Below the pieces are notes generated by a model. That model searched no databases, had not been told where the DNA came from, and saw nothing but the letters and a program-made list of their open reading frames with translations. A stretch of 64,000 nt of DNA from Streptomyces himalayensis subsp. himalayensis (GTDB taxonomy: Bacteria > Actinomycetota > Actinomycetes > Streptomycetales > Streptomycetaceae): assembly GCF_013778455.1 (NCBI RefSeq), contig NZ_JACEHE010000013.1, positions 62,001 through 126,000 of the forward strand, in the 5' to 3' direction. Shown here in pieces: positions 41,568 to 49,743 of the stretch; position 1 is the stretch's first letter; the number at the start of each line of letters is the position of its first letter. A program made the position numbers and the translations under genes.

Positions 41568-42472
41568 TCAGTCCTCCGCGTTCACGAGGTGCTCGTACGC
41601 AGCAAGCAGCCCGTCGGTCGCCTCGCGGCCGGCGGGCCTCAGCGGTGCCCGCACCGGGCCCGCGGGCAGCCCGAGCGCTCCGAGCAGCGCCTTGGCCGTG
41701 ACCGTCCCGGGCAGCCCCGAGGCCATCATCAACGCGATGAGGGGAATGGCCTGTTGCTGAAACCGCGCGGCGCCCGCCGTGTCGCCGGCGTCGTACGCGT
41801 CGAGGATCCCACGCAGATGGCGCGGAGCGACGTTGGCGACCGTCGACACATACCCCGCACCACCCACCGCGTACAGCGGCAGGATGAACTCCTCGCACCC
41901 CGTGTAGTACGCGAGATCCGTGCGCGCGAGGACCTTCTGCGTGCCCAGCAGGTCGTACGCGCAGTCCTTGACGCCGGCGATCCGCGGATGCTCCGCGAGC
42001 CGCAGCATCGTCTCCGGCTCGATCCGGGTGCCGGTGCGGCCGGGGATGTCGTAGAGCATCAGCGGCAGCCCGGAGGCGTCCGCGATCTCCCGGAAGTGGG
42101 TCTCGACGGCGTCCTGGGGCGGCCGGCTGTAGTACGGCGTGACCACCAGCAGACCGTCCGCGCCGGCCTTTCCGCCTCCAGTGCGAGTTCGACCGTGTGG
42201 CGGGTGTCGGAGCTGCCGACGCCCGCGACGACCGCCGCCCGGTCGCTGACCGCCTCGGACACGGCGCGCACGAGAGCCGACTTCTCGGCGTCGGTCGTGG
42301 TGGGCGACTCGCCCGTCGTCCCGGACAGGACCAGCCCGTCGCAGCCGTCGGCCACCAGCCGCGCGGCCAGCTGCTGAGCTCCGTCCAGGTCCAGGGCACC
42401 TGAGTCGGTGAAGGGCGTGATCATCGCGCACAGGGCGCGGCCGAAGGGAGCGGGTTCGCGTGAGGTCGTCAT
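41568..42472 (-). pseudogene. dapA: Frameshifted dapA-like 4-hydroxy-tetrahydrodipicolinate synthase
   Basis: The N-terminal half (MTTSREPAPFGRALCAMITPF to VELALEAE) and the C-terminal half (KAGADGLLVVTPYY to the end) lie in different frames. They meet at GGAAAGGCC on the minus strand near 42169-42171, where one extra A would restore EAEKAGADG. The 905-base span is not divisible by three. Otherwise the gene is intact: TGESPTT, the Tyr in LMLYDIPGRTG and Lys in IAGVKDCAYD are kept. It is either a recent pseudogene or a sequencing error in an A-run. Other dapA copies usually exist in such genomes. ATG 42472 is the start. Confidence 0.85.
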
Positions 42473-42602
42473 GCCTGGAGTGTCGGCACCCTTTCGGTGA
42501 AGCAATACTTAATTCTGCTACTCGATATGAGCAAGCAACGCTACGAAATGTTGCGCCCGTGGCGAGTGGGCCGGCGCGGCTCGGCGGCGGGCCTGACGGC
42601 AC

Positions 42603-42658
42603 GGAGCAGGGGTCCGGACGTCAGGGAGCAGGGGTCCGGACACCACACGGAGCAGGGG
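42603..42658 (+). repeat. Short direct repeats GGAGCAGGGGTCCGGAC
   Basis: Two copies 21 bases apart (42603-42619, 42624-42640) and a partial third (from 42649) lie in the 240-base gap between dapA and the holin-like gene. A regulatory role is possible; nothing else was found in this gap. Confidence 0.6.
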
Positions 42659-42712
42659 TAATGCGGCCCTTCGCGGGTACTCGGGCGTCCCAGACGGAGG
42701 GAGGCGTGACAC

Positions 42713-43120
42713 ATGACCGCGGCCACGGATCAGCGTACGGAACACTCGGTGGGAGAGCTGGTGAGCCGGGCGACCGGACAGCTCTCCACGCTTGTGCGGC
42801 AGGAGATGCGGCTTGCCACCGCGGAGCTCGCCTACAAAGGCAAGCGGGCCGGGCGGGGCGGAGGGCTGCTCGGTGCGGCCGGCGCCATCGCCTATATCGG
42901 AGTGATGGCCCTCGCCGCCACGGCCGCCGCCGCCCTCTCCCTGACGCTGCCGGTGTGGGCGAGCGTGCTCATCATCGCCGGGGTGCTCTTCGTCATCGCC
43001 GGCGTGCTCGCCCTCATCGGCCGCCGTCAGCTCCGCGGCGCGACTCCGCCGCTGCCCGAGCGGGCGATGCACAGCGTCAGGGCCGATGTCGAGGAGCTCA
43101 AGGAAAGGGCGCATCGATGA
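42713..43120 (+). CDS. Holin-X-like (DUF1469/PF07332) membrane protein
   Basis: A 135-residue protein with an amphipathic N-terminal helix (VGELVSRATGQLSTLVRQEMRLATAELAYKGKRAG, in part) and two membrane helices (about 53-75 and 80-100). This is the actinobacterial phage-holin-superfamily III-like family, usually found with DUF3618 genes and likely a housekeeping membrane protein, not a phage part. GGAGGGAGG lies 8-15 bases upstream. It overlaps the next gene by ATGA. Confidence 0.88.
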   Translation: MTAATDQRTEHSVGELVSRATGQLSTLVRQEMRLATAELAYKGKRAGRGGGLLGAAGAIAYIGVMALAATAAAALSLTLPVWASVLIIAGVLFVIAGVLALIGRRQLRGATPPLPERAMHSVRADVEELKERAHR

Positions 43121-43998
43121 CAGACGGCATGAGGGCCGGCGCCAAGGGGCCCGACGAACTGCGCCGGCAGATCGAGGAAACCCGCGCAGAACTCGGCGCG
43201 ACGGTCGAGGAGTTGGCGGCCAAGACGGATGTGAAGGGCCGCGCCCGGCAGAAGGCCGCGCAGGTCCGCGGCCGGATGAGCGAACGGGCCACTCATGTGA
43301 AGGGACGGATGCGAGGACGCGCAGGGCACGCCGAGGAACAGCTGCAGGCGCGCGCCGCAGAAGCAGGCGAGCGGATCGAGGGTGCCGCGACTCCGACGCA
43401 GGAGACGGCCACTCAGGCGGTGCACCGCGTGCGGCACGCCGCGCCCGAGCCGGTACGCCGCGCCACGAGCACCGTGGTCCGGGCCGGACGGCGCCACCCG
43501 CGGCCGCTGCTGGCCGCGGGCGCCGGGGCCGGAGCGGCCGTGGCAGCGGGAGTCCTGTGGCAGCGCGGCGCGGGGATCCAAGGCGCCGGGGTCCATGCGG
43601 CCAGGGGCAACCTCGGTACCCGCCTGGTCCGCAGCGACCTCGGCACCCGCATCGCCCGCAGCGATGTCGGCACCCGCCTCGCCCGCAGCGACCTCGGCGC
43701 GCGCATCCTCCGTAGCGATCTCGGCAGCCGGCTCGTCCGTAGTGACCTCGGCAGCCGGCTCGTCCGTAAAGACCTCCGCAGCCGACTCGTCCCTGGTGGG
43801 ATGCGCCGCCGTCCCCTGGTCCGGGGTATGGGCGGCCGTGCGGCCAAGGGCAACATCGGCGCCCGCCTCGTCCGCAGCGGGCTGCGCCGCAGTCCCGTTG
43901 TCCGCGGCGGCCTGGCCGGCAGCCGTCTGATCGGCCGCCACCGGGGCCACCGCCGGGGGCGCGGCCACCGGGTCATCGAGAAGCTGAGCCGGTGGTGA
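43117..43998 (+). CDS. DUF3618 membrane protein with nonapeptide repeats
   Basis: A 293-residue protein. The N-terminal KGPDELRRQIEETRAELGATVEELAAKTDVKGRARQKA (in parts) is the DUF3618 signature, followed by a basic helical region and one hydrophobic segment (LLAAGAGAGAAVAAGVLW, about 129-146). Residues 166-228 are seven tandem nonapeptides of the type LG(T/S)R(L/I)(V/A)RSD, then a very Arg-rich end. The repeats are not part of the family and make the tail highly charged. It is coupled to the holin-like gene. Function unknown. Confidence 0.85.
   Translation: MTDGMRAGAKGPDELRRQIEETRAELGATVEELAAKTDVKGRARQKAAQVRGRMSERATHVKGRMRGRAGHAEEQLQARAAEAGERIEGAATPTQETATQAVHRVRHAAPEPVRRATSTVVRAGRRHPRPLLAAGAGAGAAVAAGVLWQRGAGIQGAGVHAARGNLGTRLVRSDLGTRIARSDVGTRLARSDLGARILRSDLGSRLVRSDLGSRLVRKDLRSRLVPGGMRRRPLVRGMGGRAAKGNIGARLVRSGLRRSPVVRGGLAGSRLIGRHRGHRRGRGHRVIEKLSRW
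43612..43800 (+). repeat. Seven 27-base tandem repeats coding (LGTRLVRSD)n
   Basis: In-frame 27-base units run from 43612 to 43800, with 70-95% identity between neighbours. The peptide alternates hydrophobic, Arg and Asp residues with a period of nine. Confidence 0.9.
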
Positions 43999-44107
43999 CA
44001 AGGGCCCGCGTCCCCCTCGGCATCCCCCTGGTCGCGCGGGCCGTGCTGCTGCACGCGCGCGTGCCGTGCACGAAGCGCCACGCGCGCGTGGCGGCACAGC
44101 GGCACAC

Positions 44108-44147
44108 GGAGGGCCCGGCGGCGTACGAGAACGCCGCCGGGCCCTCC
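44108..44147. terminator. Strong bidirectional terminator hairpins
   Basis: GGAGGGCCCGGCGGCGT pairs perfectly with its complement over a six-base loop (17 base pairs). A second hairpin CCCGCCC-TAT-GGGCGGG follows at 44157-44173, and a palindrome CGCCACGCGCGCGTGGCG lies before it at 44076-44093. They separate the convergent DUF3618 and nuclease genes. Confidence 0.85.
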
Positions 44148-44187
44148 GCCTCTGCGCCCGCCCTATGGGCGGGACAGGTTCCCCGCC

Positions 44188-46023
44188 CTACGGGCGGAAC
44201 CGCAGCACCTGCGGGTCGTGGTCGCTGTTCTGGTCCGCGAACTCCGCGTTGATGTGCACGCTGTCGTACGAGAAGTCCGTCCAGCGGATGGACGGGCTCA
44301 CCAGGATCTGGTCCAGGACCTGACTGTTGCCCTGGTAGTCGTAGGTGTAACGCTCGCTCTTCGGCAGGGACTTGATGGCCGAGTAGAGCGCGCCGCCGTC
44401 CTCCAGGAGCTTGGTGGTGGTGGAGAACTCGAAGTCGTTGATGTCGCCCAGCGTGACGACATCCGCGCTCTTCTGCGTCGTGAGGATCTCCTTCACGAAG
44501 GCGTTCACGGCCGTCGCCTGCTGGTGGCGCTGAGTCTCCGAGCTGCGCGTGGGCGGCTGGTACTGGGAGTGCAGCGCCTGGTCGCCGCCCTTGGACGCGA
44601 AGTGGTTGGCGATCACGAAGACGGTGCGGCCGCGGAAGACGAACTCGCCCGCGAGCGGCTTGCGGCTGTTCGTCCAGGCCCCGTTGCCCGGGTCGATACG
44701 GCCGGGCGACGCGGTGAGCGCGGCCTTGCCGTCCACCTCGGTGACGCCGGTCGCGGTCGTCGAGTCGCCGCCCGCCCGGTCGGTGAACGTGACCCGCTCG
44801 GGGTTGAACAGGAACACCTGGCGGATGTTACCGCCGGGCTCGCCGCCGTCCGCGTTGTTCGCCGGGTCGATCGAGCGCCACTCGTAGCGCGGACCGCCCG
44901 CGGCGACGATCGCGTCCACGAACTTCTGGACGGTCTGGTCGGAGGCGACCGTGCCGTCGTTCTTGGCGCCGTTGTTGTCCTGGATCTCCTCCAGGGCCAC
45001 GATGTCGGGCGACTGCAGATGCGTCACGACGCCCTGCGCGAGCGCGTCGAACTTCGCCTGCCCGTCGGCCGGGTCGAGGTTCTCGACGTTGTACGTCGCC
45101 ACGGCGAGCTCGCCGCTCTTCTGCTTGCGGGTGGTCTCCCGCTGCAGGCCCCCGTCGACGACCGTGCCGAGCGTCCGGGCCGTCAGCGTGTACCCGCCGA
45201 ACTGGCTGTAGTCCAGCGGACCTTCGGTGGTGCCTTCCAGCACGTCGCCGACGTTCGCGGTGGGGAAGGGCTGCTGGGCGGTGGGCACCAGCGACTGGAT
45301 CTGCAGGCGGCCCGTGTTCTGCGAGGTGTACGAGCCGTAGACGGTGCCGCCGCGGCGGGTGGGGTGCTCATGCGGCTTGACCGTGACCCACAGCTCCGCG
45401 AACGCGTCGGTCGCGGTGACCACGCGGGACGAGCCGATGCGGACGTTCATGCCCTCCAGCGACTCGTAGTAGTCGAGGGCGTACTCGGCGGGCTGGAGCA
45501 TGAGGCCGTTGACGGAGCCCTGCGCGGCCGGGTCGCCGTCCGCCGCGTAGGTGCCCGGCACGGCGCCGGCGTCGATGACCTCGGCCGCGGGCAGCGGGTT
45601 GCCGGACGACACGACCGTCACCGTCGGCCTGGTGATCTCGGTCAGGGACTGGTTGCCGGACGAGGTGCCCCCGGGGACGTACTCGGTGACCGTGCCGGAC
45701 ACCGTCACCGCGTCACCGACCGTGACCGTCGGCGTGGAGCCGGTGAAGACGAAGACGCCCTCACTGGTGGCGGCGTCGCCGTCGGGGTCCGGGTCCTGGA
45801 TCCAGAAGCCTCTGGAGGAGCCGTAGGTCCTGGTGCCCGTCACGATCCCGGTCACACCCGTGACCTGCTGACCTGCGAGCGGCGATATTCGGGTGTTGCC
45901 CTGGATGTCGTGGACGCGCACCTCGGCCGCCTCGGCGGGTGAGGTGAGGACGACGGCGGACACGGTGGAACAGACAGCGGCGACGGTCAGCGCGGCGATG
46001 CGCGACGAGCTCTTGCTCGGCAA
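44188..46023 (-). CDS. Secreted ExeM-like endonuclease/exonuclease/phosphatase-family nuclease
   Basis: A 611-residue exported protein. A Sec signal peptide (KSSSRIAALTVAAVCSTVSAVVL, ending near SPAEAAEV) is followed by an OB-like domain (VRVHDIQGNTRISPLAGQQV, TGTRTYGSSRGFWIQDPDPDGD). The C-terminal exonuclease-endonuclease-phosphatase domain has VATYNVENLDP, IVALEEIQDNNG, VFVIANHFASKGGD, LGDINDFEFS and a final NSDHDP. It should degrade extracellular DNA, giving phosphate and nucleosides. Three GGYTCCACC repeats lie in its upstream region. ATG 46023 has GGAGGGATCCC just upstream. Confidence 0.9.
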   Translation of the reverse strand: MPSKSSSRIAALTVAAVCSTVSAVVLTSPAEAAEVRVHDIQGNTRISPLAGQQVTGVTGIVTGTRTYGSSRGFWIQDPDPDGDAATSEGVFVFTGSTPTVTVGDAVTVSGTVTEYVPGGTSSGNQSLTEITRPTVTVVSSGNPLPAAEVIDAGAVPGTYAADGDPAAQGSVNGLMLQPAEYALDYYESLEGMNVRIGSSRVVTATDAFAELWVTVKPHEHPTRRGGTVYGSYTSQNTGRLQIQSLVPTAQQPFPTANVGDVLEGTTEGPLDYSQFGGYTLTARTLGTVVDGGLQRETTRKQKSGELAVATYNVENLDPADGQAKFDALAQGVVTHLQSPDIVALEEIQDNNGAKNDGTVASDQTVQKFVDAIVAAGGPRYEWRSIDPANNADGGEPGGNIRQVFLFNPERVTFTDRAGGDSTTATGVTEVDGKAALTASPGRIDPGNGAWTNSRKPLAGEFVFRGRTVFVIANHFASKGGDQALHSQYQPPTRSSETQRHQQATAVNAFVKEILTTQKSADVVTLGDINDFEFSTTTKLLEDGGALYSAIKSLPKSERYTYDYQGNSQVLDQILVSPSIRWTDFSYDSVHINAEFADQNSDHDPQVLRFRP

Positions 46024-46098
46024 GGGATCCCTCCGGGGACGTGGTCAGAGCGCCGGGACCAGGGGGTGGGCCCGGCATGACCCGGAAGACACCCCCTA

Positions 46099-46159
46099 GG
46101 TGGAACCGCGAACGAGACGCGGGTGGAGCCCCGCACGGGCACGGGTGGAACCGTGAACG
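46099..46159 (-). promoter_or_regulatory. Three GGTGGARCC repeats two helical turns apart upstream of the nuclease
   Basis: GGTGGAACCGCGAACG (46099-46114), GGTGGAGCC (46122-46130) and GGTGGAACCGTGAACG (46144-46159) are spaced 23 and 22 bases. This places them on one face of the DNA, 75-136 bases upstream of the nuclease start. They suggest a cooperative activator site. They do not match the 11-base PHO-box period. The rest of the 46024-46400 gap shows no gene. Confidence 0.5.
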
Positions 46160-46400
46160 CGGAGACCCGGGTTCGTTCTCTACGCGCGTCAATCTCTTGT
46201 GCCGCCAAGGGACTTGTCAAGGGACGACCGGGTAACGACCCCTGACAGAAACATGAACCGGAGCGGTGGGTGGCTTGATCCGGTTCCGGCCCGGGTGGTG
46301 AGAGGCGGTCGGGCAGGCGGCAGGCGGTCATATCCGTCTAGGCTGGGCCGGTCGGACCTTCGCGGACCGGCCGCCCATACGTTTCGAGGAGAACCCACCG

Positions 46401-47831
46401 ATGTCCGTAAGCCCCTCCACGCTGCCGCCGGTGCGGCTGCACTCCGAGGCGGAGCTGGCGAGGGACGCCCTCGCCGCACCGCTGCTCTCCCGCGCCGTTC
46501 GGCTCGCCCGCTGGGCGGGGCCCGACACCCGCGTCGGGGCGGGCGGGGAACTCGTGGACGAGCAGCTCCCGGCCGCCGCGGCGGAGCTGGGCCTCGCGGA
46601 CGACGAGGACGGAACGGCGTATGCGAGCGAGGCGTGGCGCGTAGCCGTCGACACCGGCCTCGTCGAGATCACGGACGAGGAGGCCGGCACCGTCACCCGC
46701 GGTGACAACCTCGGCCTCATCACCTCCGGCGGCCCCCGGGACATCCTGGGCCTCTGGCTGGACGCGCTGGAGACCGTGCTGGCCGACGCGGCCGTGCCCG
46801 ACCTCGACGATCTCGTCGACGCCGTCGAGGACGACGGACAGATCGACTTCGAGGGGCTGGACTGGGACCCCGAAGCGGAGGCCGAATTCCTCGACGGCGT
46901 GCTCGGCAACCTCTACCTGCTGACCGTCAGCGAGGAGGGGCCCGGCGAAGAGCCCATGCCGCTGCCCGCGCTCGCCGCGTCGATGATCGTCCCCGACGAC
47001 ATGGGGGAGCCCACCAACGACGTCCTCGAGCAGGTCTCGGACGCCATGATGCGGCTCGACGACCAGTTCCGGATGCTGGAACCCGTCGGGCTCGTCGAGT
47101 TCCAGCCGGTCGACGAGACGCTGCTGGCCGACGCCGACGGGCCGGGCGCTTCCGCCGACGAGATCGACGTCGCGCGGTACGGACTGGTCCGACTCACCCC
47201 GCTCGGCCTCTACGGCATGCGCGCGCGCCTGCAGGAGGCGGGTCTCGAGGCGCCCGCCGTCGGGGATCTCGTGGACAAGGGCGCCGACGGCCTGCTCGAC
47301 GGCACCGCCGGATTTCCTCAGGCCGCGGCGCAGGCCGAGATCGAACAGTGGCTCGCGCGGCGTGAACCGCTCGCGGCTGCCGAGGAGCTGCTGGTCGCCG
47401 CGCGGGGCACCGACGAAGGAGCGCCGCTGCGGCGGCTGCGCTGCCAGCAGGCGCTGTCGCTGGTCGGCAGTGCGGCCGAGCCGGCGCTGCGTGCCGTACT
47501 CGACGACCCGGAGCTCGGCGGGCTGGCGCGGGTATGGCTCACCGAGCACGGAGCGGCCGACGTGCCGCCGCCACCCGAGTCCATGATCTTCTGGCTCACG
47601 GTCGACACGCTGGCCGCGCAGCTCGCCGCAGAGGGCAACTCGACGGAGCTCCAGGCCCTGGTGGAGGGCCTGGCCCAGCAGCACAGCGGCTTCTTCGACA
47701 CGGCATGGCGCGTCGAGCACCCCGCCACGGCCGACGTCCTCGAGGCGATGGGCCGGCTGCACCCCGACAAGAAGGTGGCGAAGGAGGCCCGCAAGGCGGC
47801 GTTCAAGGCGCGGTCGGCGCACGGGGGCTGA
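46401..47831 (+). CDS. Conserved hypothetical protein, 476 residues
   Basis: I do not recognise a characterised family. The protein is acidic, mostly helical, and lacks signal or membrane segments, so it is cytoplasmic. It begins SPSTLPPVRLHSEAELARDA, has an acidic middle (LVDAVEDDGQIDFEGLDWDPEAEAEF, in part), and a C-terminal region of HEAT-like helices (LRRLRCQQALSLVGSAAEPALRAVLDDPELGG, in part) with a Lys-rich end. GAGGAGAAC lies seven bases upstream of ATG, and TAGGCT at 46336 is a possible -10. It stands alone between the nuclease and PhoX genes. Confidence 0.82.
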   Translation: MSVSPSTLPPVRLHSEAELARDALAAPLLSRAVRLARWAGPDTRVGAGGELVDEQLPAAAAELGLADDEDGTAYASEAWRVAVDTGLVEITDEEAGTVTRGDNLGLITSGGPRDILGLWLDALETVLADAAVPDLDDLVDAVEDDGQIDFEGLDWDPEAEAEFLDGVLGNLYLLTVSEEGPGEEPMPLPALAASMIVPDDMGEPTNDVLEQVSDAMMRLDDQFRMLEPVGLVEFQPVDETLLADADGPGASADEIDVARYGLVRLTPLGLYGMRARLQEAGLEAPAVGDLVDKGADGLLDGTAGFPQAAAQAEIEQWLARREPLAAAEELLVAARGTDEGAPLRRLRCQQALSLVGSAAEPALRAVLDDPELGGLARVWLTEHGAADVPPPPESMIFWLTVDTLAAQLAAEGNSTELQALVEGLAQQHSGFFDTAWRVEHPATADVLEAMGRLHPDKKVAKEARKAAFKARSAHGG

Positions 47832-47839
47832 CGGCGGAC

Positions 47840-47985
47840 TGATTTCAGCCCGTCTGGGGGCACCTCCTAGGGGCACCCCCAGCGTTGGCTGGGGGAATCA
47901 GCCGGGGGAGTTCGAGGACGAGCCCGAAGGGCGATTCGGCGGTCTGGGGGCGCTGCCCCCAGCAGGGTCCGAGGGCAGCGCCACT
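47840..47985 (-). repeat. Dispersed intergenic repeat, copy B (inverted)
   Basis: GAGGACGAGCCCGAAGGGCGAT lies at 47914-47935 and is the reverse complement of the ATCGCCC-TTCGGGCTCGTCCTC core of copy A. It is flanked by C/G-rich hairpins, including CTGGGGGCGCTGCCCCCAG (47944-47962). It lies downstream of the hypothetical gene at 46401, where it may help end transcription. Confidence 0.55.
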
Positions 47986-48094
47986 GGTTGTGCGAAGGGG
48001 CGGGCTGGGGGAGAGAACGCTGCCGAGGCTCGGAGGCCGGCGTCCCGCGCGGCCCACGGACCGACGTCTCCAGAGGCCGGAGAAGTCGGGCGCC

Positions 48095-48116
48095 GTTCAA
48101 CTGGCGTTTATGCGCG
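48095..48116 (+). promoter_or_regulatory. PHO-box-like direct repeats before phoX
   Basis: GTTCAACTGGC (48095-48105) is followed directly by GTTTATGCGCG (48106-48116). They match about 10 and 8-9 of 11 positions of the PhoP direct-repeat unit known from Streptomyces (GTTCA-type with an 11-base period). The site is 78-99 bases upstream of a phosphatase start, the expected context for phosphate control. Confidence 0.5.
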
Positions 48117-48193
48117 GGCGGCACGGTGACCCCGCAGACGGTCCCGCCGCACCGCCCCTCAGCTGCCCGTGCCCTCAGGCTTCAGGAGAAACC

Positions 48194-49645
48194 ATGTCGC
48201 TCACCCGCAGGGACTTCGCCAGACGATCCGCGATCACCGGTGCCGGTGTCGCGCTCGTCGGCGGCGTCGGAGTCTTCGCCACCACCCCCGGCGCCCTCGC
48301 CACCCAGGACGCCGAGACCGCGGAGGGCGCGGACCTCGAGGACACCGCCGACGCCCTCGGCTACGGCCCCCTCGTCGAGGACCCGAAGGGCATCCTCGCC
48401 CTCCCTGCCGGCTTCTCGTACAAGATCATCACCTACAGCGGCAAGACGAAGCTGGAGTCCGGCGAGTTCACCCCGTCCAACCACGACGGCACCGGCACCT
48501 TCGCCGGCCCGCGCGGCACGACCCTGCTCGTCAACAACCACGAGCTCAAGGGCCCGCGCTCCAAGTGGAAGTACCCGGTTCCGCTCACTGAGGGCCTCGT
48601 CTACGACCCGGCCGCGTCCGGCGGCTGCACCGTCGTGGAGGTGCGCCCCGGCGGCGAGGTCGCGGAGTGGGTCGGCATCGCCGGCACCTCCACCAACTGC
48701 GCGGGCGGCAGCACCCCGTGGGGTACCTGGCTGACCTGCGAGGAGAACTCCGACCGCGCCGGCGAGAACGGCATGACCAAGGACCACGGCTACGTCTTCG
48801 AGGTCGACCCGCGCGACCGCCGTGCCAACCGCGACCCGAAGCCCCTGAAGTTCTTCGGGCGTTACGACCACGAGGCCGTCGTCATCGACCCCAAGCGCGG
48901 CCACGCCTACCTCACCGAGGACGACGCCGACCCCAACGGCCTCTTCTACCGCTGGGCCCCGCCGCAGGGCTTCGAGTACGGCCGCGGCAAGCTGCGCACC
49001 CTCGCCGACGACGCCGGCGTGCTGCAGGCCCCCAAGTGCTACGACTCCGGCGGCCGCTTCGTCGACGATCTCTCCCGCGCAACGAAGATCGGCACGGTCT
49101 ACGGCGTGGACTGGGTGGACGTACCGGACCGCGACGCCAAGACCGTGGCCGTGCGCGAGCAGTTCGCCGACGGTGAGATCACCCGCGCCCGCAAGCTCGA
49201 GGGCATGTGGTGGGGCGACGGCGGTGCGTACATCGTCTCCTCGTACGCCCGCGAGGAGAGCCCCGTTCAGCACGACGGTCAGGTCTGGTTCTACGACCCC
49301 AAGCGCCGCACGCTGACGCTGAAGGTTCTGATCGGCGTGAACCCGGACCCGTCCAAGGACGGCGCCTTCGACGGCCCCGACAACATCACCGTCTCCCCCT
49401 ACGGCGGCATCATCCTCGCCGAGGACGGCGAGGGCGTCTCGCACCTCTTCGGCGCGACGGAGAGCGGCCGTACGTACCCCATCGCGCGCAACGACCTGAA
49501 CGTCGGCACCGAGGAGGAGCCGGAGTACAGCGAGTTCGCCGGGGTCACGTTCTCGCCCGACGGCAAGACCCTGTACGCGAACATCCAGACGCCCGGGATC
49601 CTGCTGGCGATCACCGGTCCCTGGAAGCGGCAGCAGCGCGGCTGA
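48194..49645 (+). CDS. Tat-exported PhoX-type (DUF839) alkaline phosphatase
   Basis: A 483-residue secreted protein. The Tat signal is SLTRRDFARRSAITGAGVAL with a cleavage site near GALATQD. The PhoX/DUF839 core has TLLVNNHELKGPRS, GTSTNCAGGSTPWGTWLTCEE, DHGYVFEVDP, GRYDHEAVVIDP, and AYLTEDD. Members use calcium and iron to release phosphate from organic esters. AGGAG lies six bases upstream of ATG. A PHO-box-like site upstream suggests induction under phosphate limitation. It is monocistronic and followed by a cruciform-like terminator. Confidence 0.88.
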   Translation: MSLTRRDFARRSAITGAGVALVGGVGVFATTPGALATQDAETAEGADLEDTADALGYGPLVEDPKGILALPAGFSYKIITYSGKTKLESGEFTPSNHDGTGTFAGPRGTTLLVNNHELKGPRSKWKYPVPLTEGLVYDPAASGGCTVVEVRPGGEVAEWVGIAGTSTNCAGGSTPWGTWLTCEENSDRAGENGMTKDHGYVFEVDPRDRRANRDPKPLKFFGRYDHEAVVIDPKRGHAYLTEDDADPNGLFYRWAPPQGFEYGRGKLRTLADDAGVLQAPKCYDSGGRFVDDLSRATKIGTVYGVDWVDVPDRDAKTVAVREQFADGEITRARKLEGMWWGDGGAYIVSSYAREESPVQHDGQVWFYDPKRRTLTLKVLIGVNPDPSKDGAFDGPDNITVSPYGGIILAEDGEGVSHLFGATESGRTYPIARNDLNVGTEEEPEYSEFAGVTFSPDGKTLYANIQTPGILLAITGPWKRQQRG

Positions 49646-49675
49646 CCGGCTGAACGATTCGCCGTGATGCGGCGC

Positions 49676-49743
49676 CTGTGCCCGGGGAACGCGCCTCGCC
49701 CGGCCCGTTCCTGAGGGCGGACCGGGCCGGTCACCGGGCACAG
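49676..49743 (+). terminator. Terminator-like inverted repeat after phoX
   Basis: CTGTGCCCGG (49676-49685) pairs perfectly with CCGGGCACAG (49734-49743), and inside it CCGGCCCG (49700-49707) pairs with CGGGCCGG (49723-49730). Confidence 0.7.

Noticed and set aside
42713..43120. Holin-like gene taken as evidence of a prophage
   Set aside because: The neighbours are ordinary chromosomal genes, no phage structural or integrase genes are seen, and this family is common in actinobacterial chromosomes.
46072..46093. Possible PHO box GGTGTCTTCCG/GGTCATGCCGG before the nuclease
   Set aside because: The 11-base period is present but the match to the PhoP unit is too weak to call by eye.
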